From positions 2,170,001 to 2,234,000 of the forward strand of contig NZ_CP009520.1 in NCBI RefSeq assembly GCF_000969905.1: a DNA stretch of 64,000 nt, in the 5' to 3' direction. The position numbers were made by a program, and so were the translations under genes. The notes below the pieces were generated by a model. It had not been told where the DNA came from and ran no database searches. It saw nothing but the letters and a program-made list of their open reading frames with translations. Below, piece after piece: positions 1 through 8,963 of the stretch (within the stretch, counting starts at the first letter, position 1; every line of letters starts with the position of its first letter). Origin of the DNA: Methanosarcina vacuolata Z-761. Its GTDB lineage: Archaea; Halobacteriota; Methanosarcinia; Methanosarcinales; Methanosarcinaceae.

Positions 1-115
1 TCGTATCAAGCTCATTATTGATCTCTTCAATGGTTCGAGGCTTTTCTTTGAGGAGGAGAAGCAGGTCAGTCCTTTTTTCGGAGGACAAAAGAATTGTGAT
101 CAGGTTAGATCTCAT
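1..115 (-). CDS. HTH transcriptional regulator, N-terminal part (cut by window edge)
   Basis: The reverse strand from an ATG at 115 reads about 38 codons without a stop to the window edge: MRSNLITILLSSEKRTDLLL followed by a run of leucines and an EEI segment. This is how the winged-helix (ArsR/DUF1724-like) regulators common in Methanosarcina begin: a short hydrophobic lead, a helix with KRxDLLLLL, then the turn before the recognition helix. A purine stretch (AAAGGTG) touches the ATG and the AT-rich DNA at 125-160 could hold its promoter. Only the first part is visible, so the effector domain and target are unknown. The family assignment is an inference from the N-terminus alone. Confidence 0.6.
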   Translation of the reverse strand, partial: MRSNLITILLSSEKRTDLLLLLKEKPRTIEEINNELDT

Positions 116-364
116 CACCTTTACTTTATAAAAGATAAATATATATTTTTTCATCCTTAAATTTAAATTCCTTAATAAATTAGTTCAAGGATTTTGCTTA
201 GTAGAAAAGTCCTGTTTTTCAAATAACATTACCAGAAAATAGATAGACGTGTTTACTCTCAATAAAATGGATAAAATAGAAAAAGCATATTCATCCTGCA
301 ATATATTTCAAAAAATTCATCCAACCTTAAATCTTCTCATATTCTTTCGAGCTATTGACCATTT

Positions 365-1969
365 TTATATCTTAGTTTGCGGAGGAACCAAAATTTCAGG
401 TGGCAGAAAGATTGAGACAATTATACCAAGTATCGCAAAAACCCCCAGTCCCCAGAGGGAAGCTTTTATCCCGTGGATGCGGACGATTTCGTTTACTCTC
501 AAGACCTTCTGTGAAAGGTCAGGAGGAGCATCTTTCAGGATAGCTGTCAGTTCTTCATTGCTCAAAAAGCGGGCGTGATCCTCTACTGCCGATATCACGG
601 AAGGCTTGAGCTCCTCTGGAATAGCGGTACTGTCATTAATGAGGTTAGTGGCTCCTCCTACCAGGCCCACAATAACTATGGAACCCATCAGGGCAGTTCC
701 AATAGCCATGCCCAAATTCTGGGAAGTGCTCATAAGAGCAGCTGTCTCGCTTGTTCTTTCAGAAACTACCTGAGAGAGGACGAGGTTCATTATCTGCGAT
801 GCTATAACTCCTGCGCCTATGCCTATTAAGGCAAAACCGGTCAGCAGGGCAAACCCTTTGACCTCCACATTAATGGTTGCAATAGCCAGTAACAGCCCTG
901 CTATAAGTACGAGTAGCCCTACCTGAATAATGCGCTTTGGGGCTATGCGGGAAGATAACCGAGATGCTGTGAGCGAAGCAATTAAAAGTGGCATGGAAAG
1001 GGGAAGGTAGAGAAAGCCTGTCTGCATAGCATTGAGGCCCAGGGCTATCTGGAGGAAAAGAGCCATGCTGAACAGGAAACCTCCTATAAGAACGGTCTGA
1101 ACCATCTGTACAAAAATACCTGAAGTGACCCTGCGGTCCCTGAGCACGTCAAGTCTTACGAGTGGCATTCTACCCAGATTAATGACATGAAGTTCCCATA
1201 GGGCAAAACCCACCAGGATAATGCCTGCTGCAATAAATACAGGGGTAGGAGAAAGGCCGAATGGAGAAATTTCAATTCCTCCTATTGAGAAGGGATGACG
1301 CGCCTCCCACCAGCCATAGGTCCCTGCCAGTAATATCCCAAAGACAATAAGCCCCATTCCCAGCGCAGAAATTATAGAGCCGACTATATCCAGCCTGGGT
1401 TTTTCTTCAGTCTCAAGGGGTGCATCCAGAATATACCGGCTTAACAGTAAGATTATGAGCACGATAACTACTTCCCCGCCAAAGGCAAGCCTCCAGGTGT
1501 ACTCAGTTGTCAGCCAGCCTCCTATAATGGGCCCGAGTGCAATCGCGCTTGCAACGATTCCCCCTAATATGCCGTAAGCAAGTGCACGGTCCTTTCCGCT
1601 GTAGTTTGAGGTCACAAGCGTCTGAATGGCAGGCATTACAAGGGTAGCTCCTAGCCCTTCAAGGATTGACCAGCCTATAAACAGCACGGCCATTGTCGGG
1701 CTGATTGCAGTCAGGAAAGAACCGGTACCGTAGATGATCAGTCCTGTCCTCAATGCCCTTTTTCGGCCAATAATATCTCCAAGCTTTCCTCCGGTGATCA
1801 TAAGTGATGCCATTACAAGAGAATAGAGTGTAATGGCAGCCTGGACAGTGGCAACGTTAGTGTCAGAATCTTTGATGAGTGTAGAAATAGAAACATTCAT
1901 TATCGTCGTATCAATAACAAGCACAAACATTGCAAGCACGAGAGCAGCAAGTACAGTCTTTCTTTCTAT
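365..1969 (-). CDS. MFS multidrug exporter of the DHA2 (EmrB/QacA) type, apparent ATA start
   Basis: A membrane protein with about 14 hydrophobic segments. TM1 contains the DHA2 signature VLVIDTTIMNVS and the first cytoplasmic loop contains GGKLGDIIGRKRAL, the MFS motif A. The family exports drugs or other hydrophobic compounds by proton antiport. The first conventional start is a GTG at 1939, but it lies inside TM1. The frame continues upstream as ERKTVLAALVLAM, which looks like the missing start of TM1. The frame closes at a TGA about 60 nt further up with no ATG, GTG or TTG between. GGAGG at 1977-1981 lies exactly 7 nt before an ATA at 1967-1969, so I place the start there (534 aa). Alternatives are a strain-specific start-codon mutation or a shorter GTG product. 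Family call is firm, start is inferred. Confidence 0.88.
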   Translation of the reverse strand: MERKTVLAALVLAMFVLVIDTTIMNVSISTLIKDSDTNVATVQAAITLYSLVMASLMITGGKLGDIIGRKRALRTGLIIYGTGSFLTAISPTMAVLFIGWSILEGLGATLVMPAIQTLVTSNYSGKDRALAYGILGGIVASAIALGPIIGGWLTTEYTWRLAFGGEVVIVLIILLLSRYILDAPLETEEKPRLDIVGSIISALGMGLIVFGILLAGTYGWWEARHPFSIGGIEISPFGLSPTPVFIAAGIILVGFALWELHVINLGRMPLVRLDVLRDRRVTSGIFVQMVQTVLIGGFLFSMALFLQIALGLNAMQTGFLYLPLSMPLLIASLTASRLSSRIAPKRIIQVGLLVLIAGLLLAIATINVEVKGFALLTGFALIGIGAGVIASQIMNLVLSQVVSERTSETAALMSTSQNLGMAIGTALMGSIVIVGLVGGATNLINDSTAIPEELKPSVISAVEDHARFLSNEELTAILKDAPPDLSQKVLRVNEIVRIHGIKASLWGLGVFAILGIIVSIFLPPEILVPPQTKI

Positions 1970-1981
1970 GTCAACGCCTCC
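1967..1981 (-). promoter_or_regulatory. Shine-Dalgarno site followed by ATA instead of ATG
   Basis: On the reverse strand GGAGG, a 7-nt spacer (CGTTGAC) and ATA follow one another. The spacing is ideal for initiation, and the downstream frame is the exporter frame. This decides the start proposed for the exporter. Confidence 0.55.
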
Positions 1982-2012
1982 TGTAGTAAAATATAAAGGC
2001 GTAATCTCTGCG

Positions 2013-2140
2013 GGAAGAAGCTTACCTCATTCTGTTTATCTACAGAAAGAAGCTTACTTCATTCTGTTTATCCACAGGAAGAAGCTCACATAATTATGTT
2101 TATCTGCAAGAAGAAGCTCACATAATTATGTTTACAGCCA
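2013..2140. repeat. Tandem repeat, about 32 bp x 4, upstream of the exporter
   Basis: Four degenerate copies of about 32 bp, each starting near GAAGAAGCT and containing CATTCTGTTTATC or CATAATTATGTTTA. They lie 40-170 bp upstream of the exporter start. No coding potential is visible. Confidence 0.8.
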
Positions 2141-2230
2141 GTAGACCCAGAAATTAAAGAAGAAGCAGGAAGGCATAAACTTTTTTCATTACTTAAGAAC
2201 CGTAATCTATGCCACCTGCATCTTCGCTCG

Positions 2231-2611
2231 TTAACCCATTCTGAATGCTTCCCTTACACCCGGCAGCATGATATAGATGAGAATTAGGGTATTCGCGAGA
2301 ACTGATAAATTCACATCATACCATGAACCTCCTGTAACCAGTAGCACAAAATCAATACACAGGTTGAATATCGTAATAATAGCCAGAAACATCCAGGCTT
2401 GCTGGTCCACCTGCCAGAGCATCTGAGCCAGCCACACCCATATGTAGGCGAGCAGGCCATAAAGCAGTGCATACCATAGACTGAAAACACGGCCCTCGAT
2501 TACCCCTAAAAAAGGCAAAAAGCCGAGAAACCGAAGCATTACAATAGCGTTTAAAAACGCCAGAACAACAGCTACAAAAGTCAGTATTGTGACACCAATA
2601 GGTCTTTCCAT
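2231..2611 (-). CDS. Small four-helix membrane protein, function unknown
   Basis: A 126-aa hydrophobic protein with about four membrane-spanning segments separated by short loops. I chose the ATG at 2611 over the in-frame TTG at 2617 because GGGGAG lies about 8 nt before the ATG and too close to the TTG. It follows the HdeD-like gene by about 30 nt on the same strand, so the two are probably co-transcribed. I do not recognise the family. The pairing suggests an envelope or stress role, which is inference. Confidence 0.7.
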   Translation of the reverse strand: MERPIGVTILTFVAVVLAFLNAIVMLRFLGFLPFLGVIEGRVFSLWYALLYGLLAYIWVWLAQMLWQVDQQAWMFLAIITIFNLCIDFVLLVTGGSWYDVNLSVLANTLILIYIMLPGVREAFRMG

Positions 2612-2644
2612 ACTCAAATCTCCCCTGTGCTGCGATAACCTGCG

Positions 2645-3214
2645 TCAGGTTCTCATTTTTAATCCCCAGATAAGTGACCCGATTCCTCCGAGAATAAGGA
2701 AAAAACCGAATATCCATGGCAAAAACAGGACTCCTACCAGAGAATTGGTTAGAAGAAGCAGGCCGAGAATTATGGTGAGGACACCGATGATTCCTATTCC
2801 CCATCCTCCTCCTTTAAGGGCCAAGACAATTTTTACGACCCCGTTGATAATAGCCCATACCCCTATGAAAATAACGAATAATGTAAGGACTATGAAAGGA
2901 CTGTAGATTGGGTACGTCAGTATAACAACTCCTGCAATAATGCTCAGGATACCCGAAAGCAATTTCCATACCCTATTTCCCGAAAATATCAATGCCCCTA
3001 TGACAGAAAGAATTCCTTCTGCCAGCCAGAAAATACCAAGAATCTGTACAAGAAAAACAGTGGTTCCTGCAGGCCTGTATAAGAGGAATAATCCTACAAG
3101 GATGGCAATGATCCCTTCCAGAAGAACCACCCACCAGGGTACCTGCAGTATTTCATACCCAATTTCATATTCAGATTCAATTGATTGTCCCGTGACATCA
3201 GCTGGTTGTTCCAT
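2645..3214 (-). CDS. HdeD/DUF308 family membrane protein
   Basis: A 189-aa protein with six evenly spaced hydrophobic helices and short glycine-rich turns (GIIAILVGLFLL, GILSIIAGVVILT, GVLTIILGLLLL), the pattern of the HdeD/DUF308 family. In enteric bacteria HdeD is linked to acid resistance; the archaeal members have no proven role. A longer frame begins at 3322, but the ATG at 3214 is preceded by GGGGAGTG about 6 nt away and starts a short hydrophilic leader (MEQPADVTG), so it is preferred. It is probably the first gene of a two-gene operon with the small membrane protein downstream. Confidence 0.82.
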   Translation of the reverse strand: MEQPADVTGQSIESEYEIGYEILQVPWWVVLLEGIIAILVGLFLLYRPAGTTVFLVQILGIFWLAEGILSVIGALIFSGNRVWKLLSGILSIIAGVVILTYPIYSPFIVLTLFVIFIGVWAIINGVVKIVLALKGGGWGIGIIGVLTIILGLLLLTNSLVGVLFLPWIFGFFLILGGIGSLIWGLKMRT

Positions 3215-3850
3215 ATAGTTCACTCCCCAAACATTTAGTTCTTCAACCAGTACTCCCTGCGGCTGGAATATAGACCTGAGCACCGTCAAAGGAATATCTT
3301 TTGTCCCTATATGGGACTTCATGTTTCTGGATGACTTATTTACACTTAGAAATAGCCAGAGTCAAAGAGAATATCCTTCCCCCTCTCAAAGAAGAATAGT
3401 CTCCTTCTCCAGGTTCAATTCATCGATGGAGCCAGCCATAATTGTGCAATCTCCCCTCATAAATACCGCATAACATTGCTGTTAAAGAACATTGACTGAA
3501 TGCACTTTTACTAAATGCAATTTTAATGAATACGCTTTTTCCATCGCGAATTACCGGTATGACGCAGGCTAACGTAAAATGTTTATTTATCGCTCAACAT
3601 CACGAAGATAGGATACTATAAAATATCAGTTTTCAATATTTATCCATCTTCAAGCTTTACCAGAGACGAAGCAGTGGTCTAAATAATTATATATTAATTA
3701 TTATATATAAACTATTTTATTATTTGTTTTCAAAATATTTTCGAGTTAATAATAAATGTTCGATAACATTCCGCAGGCAAGCAGATAAAAGAGAAAACAG
3801 GTAAATAAGGAAGCTGTTTAAATAGTATCTCATCGTCCAGAGGATCAGTA
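3215..3850. other. Intergenic region between divergent genes
   Basis: No gene is supported here. It separates the HdeD-like gene from the forward tsr3 gene. The strongly AT-rich stretch at about 3680-3725 (runs of TATATATTAATTATT) could carry the tsr3 promoter, though it is about 130 bp from the start codon. Confidence 0.5.
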
Positions 3851-4372
3851 ATGAATCCGACAAATCAACGGGATATTCCCCTTTATATCTATCATGCCGG
3901 GCAGTGTGACCCGAAAAAATGCACCGGAAGGAAATTGGCTCGCTTTGACCTTGCCCGTCTTTACGACAGGATCTCAAGGTTGCCAAGGTCAGCGATCCTT
4001 CTTGACCCTACTGCAGAAAAAGCCATTTCTCCTGCCGACGATTACAGAAAAGGAATCATCGTACTCGATTGCTCCTGGGAAGAAGTGGAAAGGGTTTTCC
4101 CCGAACTTGCGAAGCTGAACCTTGAGCACAGGGCCCTTCCATACCTGCTTGCAGGCAATCCTGTAAATTTCGGAAGGCCCTTCAAACTTAATTCAGCCGA
4201 AGCTTTTGCAGCAGCTCTCTACATTCTGGGGTATAAAGAACAGGCTGAAAAAGTCCTCTCCAAGTTTAACTGGGGGCACAGTTTTCTTGAACTCAATAAG
4301 GAACCACTTGAAGAGTATGCAACCGCAAAGAACAGTACGGAGATCGTGGAAATTCAGAGTCATTACTTCTAA
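3851..4372 (+). CDS. Tsr3 / DUF367 rRNA aminocarboxypropyltransferase
   Basis: A 173-aa protein matching the archaeal Tsr3 family over its length. It starts with [18 protein letters not shown], the conserved front of the SPOUT-like fold, continues with [14 protein letters not shown] and [10 protein letters not shown], and has the [25 protein letters not shown] block that forms the SAM site. The family transfers an aminocarboxypropyl group from SAM to small-subunit rRNA during ribosome maturation; this is known from yeast and archaeal structures. The length is normal. A tandem repeat begins 7 bp after the stop codon. Confidence 0.92.
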   Translation: MNPTNQRDIPLYIYHAGQCDPKKCTGRKLARFDLARLYDRISRLPRSAILLDPTAEKAISPADDYRKGIIVLDCSWEEVERVFPELAKLNLEHRALPYLLAGNPVNFGRPFKLNSAEAFAAALYILGYKEQAEKVLSKFNWGHSFLELNKEPLEEYATAKNSTEIVEIQSHYF

Positions 4373-4378
4373 TTACAT

Positions 4379-4490
4379 ATTGTGCATTATCTCTGACTAT
4401 CCATTGTCTATTATCTCTGACTATCCATTGTTCATTATCTTTGACTATCCATTGTCTATTATCTCTGACTATCCATTGTCTCTAACTATT
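4379..4490. repeat. Tandem repeat, 24 bp x 4.5, after tsr3
   Basis: Units start at 4379, 4403, 4427 and 4451, with a partial fifth at 4475. Each begins ATTGT and ends TCTGACTATCC; the copies differ by only a few bases. The repeat fills the space between tsr3 and the next gene. Confidence 0.9.
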
Positions 4491-4569
4491 TTTGACAGCC
4501 AGCAAATCGGGCTTATTCAAAGAAAAAGACTCTTAAAAGACCTGAAATGAAGAAAAGGGTGTTTGCGCA

Positions 4570-5088
4570 ATGAACGTACCTGTGAAAGCAGAGGCCAGAA
4601 AACAGATAGGAGTTATAGGTGCAGGGGCTTGCGGCAGCGAGGTCAGGGCTCTTGCAGAAAGGGTGGGAAGAGAGATCGCAAAAAGAGGGGCGGTTCTGCT
4701 CTGCGGAGGTCTGGGCGGAGTTATGGAGGCTGCTGCATACGGAGCAAAGCAGGAAGGAGGAATAACCCTGGGGATTTTGCCCGGAGCCCAGAGGGAAGAA
4801 GCAAATCTCTGGATAGATATTGCGGTTGTTAGCGGAATGGGGCATGCCAGAAATGCTCTTATAGCGCAGTCCTCGGATGCATTGATTGCGGTTAATGGAG
4901 AATACGGAACACTTTCAGAGATAGCTCTGGGTCTGAAGATGGGGAAACCTGTAGTCGTGGTTGAACCAGGCTGGAAAATCGAAGGCGTTCACAGGGCAAA
5001 AAATCCGGAAGAAGCCGTAGAACTTGCTTTCAGGCTGATTGAAGATAAGGGAGCATCTTTAAAGGAAAGTACTGGGGAAAATTACTAA
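4570..5088 (+). CDS. TIGR00725-type SLOG/LOG-like nucleotide-binding protein
   Basis: A 172-aa Rossmann-like protein. IGVIGAGACGSE is the first nucleotide-binding loop, LLCGGLGGVMEAAAYGAKQEGG carries the GGxxGxM signature, and NALIAQSSDALIAVNGEYGTLSEIALGLKMGKPVV has the family's GxxGTxxEI motif. LOG enzymes release the base from nucleoside monophosphates, but the TIGR00725 branch has no established substrate, so only the fold and a nucleotide-related role are supported. The start at 4570 is the only ATG before the first beta strand. It lies 3' of tsr3 in the same direction, separated by the 24-bp tandem repeat. Confidence 0.82.
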   Translation: MNVPVKAEARKQIGVIGAGACGSEVRALAERVGREIAKRGAVLLCGGLGGVMEAAAYGAKQEGGITLGILPGAQREEANLWIDIAVVSGMGHARNALIAQSSDALIAVNGEYGTLSEIALGLKMGKPVVVVEPGWKIEGVHRAKNPEEAVELAFRLIEDKGASLKESTGENY

Positions 5089-5089
5089 A

Positions 5090-5320
5090 AAAACAGCTAA
5101 ATACAGTTTAATACCGTTAAATACAGTTAAATACAGCTTAATACATCTTAATACAGTTTAATACTTCTTAATAATTCTTAATACATCCTAATATACCCTA
5201 ATACATCTTAATACCACTAAAACACAGCTAAATACCGCTTAATACAACTAAAACACAGTTAAAAAACAGCTAAATACAGTTAAAAAATAGTTAAATACAG
5301 CTAAAAAATAGCTGAAAAAT
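5090..5320. repeat. Phased 10-bp repeat array, about 22 units, upstream of topA
   Basis: From 5101 to 5220 twelve consecutive 10-bp blocks of the form ATAC-N3-TTA/TAA line up exactly, for example ATACAGTTTA and ATACATCTTA. Further units continue with small phase shifts to about 5320. The DNA has no coding sense. A 10-bp period close to the helical repeat with A/T runs predicts bent DNA. Confidence 0.85.
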
Positions 5321-5644
5321 TTGGGAAGACTTAAAATATTGAAAAGAATTAACAGGAAAAATATCCCATAGAAAATCGTATCCCATAGAGTTGTGAAGAG
5401 AGGAATAAGGACAGATAAGTAGAAGAGTTTAACGGATGGATGAAGACTCTTGAAAGGCAGATGAAGAGCTCTGAGCCTAATTATAGTTACGGATGACAGC
5501 GTATTTTATGATTCAATCCAAAAATATATATTGGAAAAGGAAACTTCAAAGAATTAGGAGGCAGGCTTTGTCTCAGACTGGAAGGAGTTTTGGGGTACGC
5601 TAGTATTCCTCCAGAGAATTTAAAAAATTATACCGGAGTGTTAG
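5321..5644. other. Leader and promoter region of topA
   Basis: No open frame is supported. AAAAATATATATTGG at about 5520-5534 is the best TATA-like element, and CCGGAGTG close to the start at 5645 is the likely ribosome-binding site. Confidence 0.4.
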
Positions 5645-7978
5645 ATGCACCTTATTGTAACGGAAAAAAATATAGCAGCAAGGAGGATAGCTGCGATTCT
5701 GGCTCCAAAAAACCCAAAGAAAGATAGAGTCAGCGGAGTAGACGTATACCGGTATGAGATTGTGTCCGATGGAGAGAAGCAGGAGACTGTAGTTGTAGGG
5801 CTGTCGGGCCATATCGTGGGGATCGATTTTCCCAAGGAGTACAATAACTGGCAGAAAGTGGAGGCTAAAACTCTTATCGACGCCGACATCATAACGACTC
5901 CTATCAACCGGAAGATCGTAACTGCCCTTAGAAGCCTGGGAAAAGAGGCAAGCAGGGTTACGATTGCTACTGACTATGATCGAGAAGGAGAACTTATAGG
6001 AGTCGAAGCCCTCAATATTATAAAAAAGGTGAATCAGGATGTTCCTTTTGACCGGGTGCGCTACAGTGCAATAACCCCAAAGGCGATAGACGCTGCATTT
6101 TCAAATGCAACAGATGTTGATTTTAATCTCGCAGACGCCGGCCATTCCAGACAGGTTATTGACCTCGTCTGGGGTGCAGCCCTTACCCGTTATATTTCTC
6201 TTGCTGCAGGCAGGCTAGGGAAGATGTTCCTTTCCGTAGGTAGGGTACAGTCGCCAACTCTTTCTCTTATTGTTGACAGGGAAAAAGAAAGGAATGTTTT
6301 TGTCCCAATTCCTTACTGGGAAATCTATGCCGAACTTCAAAATACAGACGGAGAAACCTTCTCAACTCAGCACTCAACCCGCCGTTTCCTGGATAAAAAG
6401 GAGGCAACAGGAGTCTTCAAAAAACTGGGAAAAAAGGCCGAATTAAAGGAAATTGAAAAAGGGAAAAAAACCGATCAGCCCCCGACTCCGTTTAATACCA
6501 CAGGTTTCATAAGCGCAGCAAACTCAATCGGGCTCAGCCCCGCAAACGCGATGCGTATAGCTGAATCTCTATATACTAATGGTTATATTTCGTACCCCAG
6601 AACTGACAATACGGTTTATCCCGAGACCCTTGACCTGAGGGCGCAGATTGAGATTTTCAAAGAAGGCCCCTTTAAAGAATACGCAGACGCCCTGCTTGAG
6701 AAAGCCGAACTCACCCCTACGCGAGGAAAAAAGGAAACTACCGACCATCCACCTATTTTTCCGGCTTCCCTTGCAAAAGAGTCCGACTTAAAAGAGGAAG
6801 AATGGAAAGTCTACGAACTTGTAGTCAGGCGCTTTTTTGCGACCTTTGCCGGGCCAAGCGAGTGGGAAACTATGCGCCTGAGGCTCGACATCAACGGAGA
6901 AGAGTTCAGGGCAAACGGGGCAAGGCTTGTTGAACCGGGCTGGAGATGGTACTATCCTTACAATGCGCCTGAAGACAGGTTGTTCCCTGAACTTCATGAA
7001 GGCGAGTCCCTGAAAGTGATTAAAACAGAGATGCTGGATAAAGAAACCCAGCCTCCAGGCCGTTACGGACAGGGAAGACTTATCAATATTATGGAAGAGC
7101 TCGGGCTCGGAACAAAAGCAACGCGACATGAGATAATCAGCAAGCTTTATTCCAGGGCCTACATCCACGGAAATCCTGTGCAGCCTACGAATACCTCTTT
7201 TGCAGTAATGGATACTCTTGAGAAGTATTCTCCTACTATCACAAAACCGGACATGACAAAGCTGCTTGAAGAAAACATGGACCTGATTGCTGAAGGCAAG
7301 ATCAAAGAGTCTGCCGTTCTTGAAGAATCGCGGGATATATTAAAGCAGGTCTTCTCTGAACTCGATAAAAACCGGGAAAAAATCGTGGAATCTCTCCAGG
7401 CAGGCCTCAGGGAAGACAAAATCATAGGCATTTGCTCAGGCTGCGGAAACGAACTTATTATCCGGCGTTCGAAAAGGGGAGGCCGTTTTATAGGCTGCAA
7501 CAATTATCCTAACTGTACCTTTTCCCTCCCTCTGCCCAGAAGCGGACAGATTATAGTTACTGACAAGGTCTGTGAAGCTCACGGCCTGCACCATATCCGT
7601 ATAATTAATTCAGGAAAACGGCCCTGGGACCTTGGCTGCCCTCAGTGTAATTTCATAGAATGGCAGAAAACCCAGCAGGAAGAACAGGCCAAGCAGCCCA
7701 AAAAAGAAAAGCCCAAATCAATTAAGGACCTGGAAGGCGTTGGAAAAGCCATAGCAGGAAAACTGGAAGAAGCCGGTATTACAAGCGTAGAAGCTCTGGC
7801 AGAAGCCGACCCTGTAGAGCTTGCAAAAGCAATAAAGACCAGTGTAAAGAGAGTAAAAAGCTGGCAGGTCTCATGCAACGGCACAGTTACAGTAGAAAGC
7901 AATAGCACAGATGAGGGCAGTAGTACAGTTAAGGGCAGTAGTACAATTAAAGGCAGTAGTACAGTTGAAGACGCATGA
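5645..7978 (+). CDS. topA: DNA topoisomerase I (type IA)
   Basis: A 777-aa type IA topoisomerase that relaxes negative supercoils through a covalent 5' phosphotyrosine. The TOPRIM domain fills residues 1-150 with the acidic triad TDYDREGE at 109-116. The active-site tyrosine is in GYISYPRTDN, near residue 317. A four-Cys zinc ribbon (CSGCGNEL...CNNYPNC) and a second Cys cluster (CEAHG...CPQC) follow near 600-670. A helix-hairpin-helix segment (IKDLEGVGKAIAGKL) sits near 690. The last 25 residues are a Ser/Thr tail of three GSST-V/I-K repeats encoded by an 18-bp tandem repeat. The start at 5645 has GGAGTG just upstream. The archaeal TopA identity is firm; the tail is unusual and may be dispensable. 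Confidence 0.96.
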   Translation: MHLIVTEKNIAARRIAAILAPKNPKKDRVSGVDVYRYEIVSDGEKQETVVVGLSGHIVGIDFPKEYNNWQKVEAKTLIDADIITTPINRKIVTALRSLGKEASRVTIATDYDREGELIGVEALNIIKKVNQDVPFDRVRYSAITPKAIDAAFSNATDVDFNLADAGHSRQVIDLVWGAALTRYISLAAGRLGKMFLSVGRVQSPTLSLIVDREKERNVFVPIPYWEIYAELQNTDGETFSTQHSTRRFLDKKEATGVFKKLGKKAELKEIEKGKKTDQPPTPFNTTGFISAANSIGLSPANAMRIAESLYTNGYISYPRTDNTVYPETLDLRAQIEIFKEGPFKEYADALLEKAELTPTRGKKETTDHPPIFPASLAKESDLKEEEWKVYELVVRRFFATFAGPSEWETMRLRLDINGEEFRANGARLVEPGWRWYYPYNAPEDRLFPELHEGESLKVIKTEMLDKETQPPGRYGQGRLINIMEELGLGTKATRHEIISKLYSRAYIHGNPVQPTNTSFAVMDTLEKYSPTITKPDMTKLLEENMDLIAEGKIKESAVLEESRDILKQVFSELDKNREKIVESLQAGLREDKIIGICSGCGNELIIRRSKRGGRFIGCNNYPNCTFSLPLPRSGQIIVTDKVCEAHGLHHIRIINSGKRPWDLGCPQCNFIEWQKTQQEEQAKQPKKEKPKSIKDLEGVGKAIAGKLEEAGITSVEALAEADPVELAKAIKTSVKRVKSWQVSCNGTVTVESNSTDEGSSTVKGSSTIKGSSTVEDA
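7915..7968 (+). repeat. 18-bp x 3 tandem repeat inside the topA 3' end
   Basis: Three 18-bp units (7915, 7933, 7951) of the form GGGCAGTAGTACARTTAA are translated in frame as the Ser/Thr tail of topoisomerase I. Confidence 0.85.
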
Positions 7979-8621
7979 AAATAGTACTCAATGGAATCGT
8001 TTTTTCTATTTTTGCCTGTTGTCATATAATTGATGTATTTGGCAAAAGTAGAAGGTTGGTGTTGTATCCTGAAATGATTTCGCAGATTCAAGACTATTTG
8101 GAAGTTAATATACGATACAACAGCAAGCGACTCAAAAAATTAACTTGATTTAATTACAATTCTATTTTGATACTATAGAATGATCATGTAAAATGAACCA
8201 AATTTGAAGTTGAAGTAAAATGGTGAGTCATTTGTACGCAATATATAACTGCAATAAAAGAAATTTAAACAGCGAAATAATTTTGGGATAAAACAAAAGT
8301 AGAAGGTTGGAAAATTGAATATAAATTCTGACCCATGTAACCTTATTCGCTGTCCCATGTCGTTTATATCACGCTCGACGAAGGAGAGCGGTCTTGCAAA
8401 ATAGAAGAAAAAGAAGAGAATTGGCAAATAGTAATCTATCTCTTTTTACTCCTTTTTACATATCCTCTTCAAATTCAATGGATAATTTTCCAACTCGAAA
8501 AATATGCAATATTTTATTATACAATTATAAAGTTGAATGCGTTTCTGCGTTTCTTCTCGTATCCTGCCTGATAATAACCCCGATAATAACCCCGAAAACA
8601 ACCTGTTTCAATGAGGATATT
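7979..8621. other. Intergenic region after topA
   Basis: No convincing gene. The 16-base string AAAAGTAGAAGGTTGG occurs twice, near 8043 and 8294. TGTTGTATC near 8063 and GATACAACA near 8112 form an inverted pair about 50 bp apart, possibly an old mobile-element end. Confidence 0.4.
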
Positions 8622-8780
8622 TCACAAGCCACTTCTCACCCGAACACGCCAGCCCGTAGACGGTTTTACTGCGCATTCTCCATTATCGAACCATGCGCAT
8701 TGTTCCTCAAGGCATGCTGCAAAGTCAGGTGCTCTGTTTCCTATGGGAGAATTCGGACGCATTGGACATAATTTTGTCAT
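8622..8780 (-). CDS. Cysteine-rich mini-protein, 52 aa
   Basis: The reverse strand from an ATG at 8780 gives 52 residues: it starts MTKLCPMRP, then has CLEEQCAWFDNGECAV before a basic tail. AAGGAG lies about 10 nt before the start. The pattern CP...C..xxCAW(W/F)....CA is one I associate with small metal-binding-looking proteins of phages and archaeal proviruses. The last 14 residues after CAVKP look less regular and may be read through a frameshift. It sits at the edge of a patch of broken genes, which fits a mobile-element origin. No function is assigned. Confidence 0.55.
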   Translation of the reverse strand: MTKLCPMRPNSPIGNRAPDFAACLEEQCAWFDNGECAVKPSTGWRVRVRSGL

Positions 8781-8963
8781 CTTAGTTCAACTCCTTGTAA
8801 TCCAAAACTGATTTAATATGTTTATACTGTTACTAATAGATAAGATCTTTTCTATGGAGTCCGGTCAAAAGAGAAATCTTGCCTGAAGTGCAACTAATAT
8901 CGCAGAAGGGTAACTATTAAGAAAATAAGGAATCTCTACAAAGCCAGAAAACGATCTATAAGT

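Noticed and set aside
8173-8427. Reverse 84-codon frame with RPLSFVERDINDMGQRIR
   Set aside because: Only the first third looks protein-like; the rest is Phe/Tyr-rich translation of AT-rich DNA.
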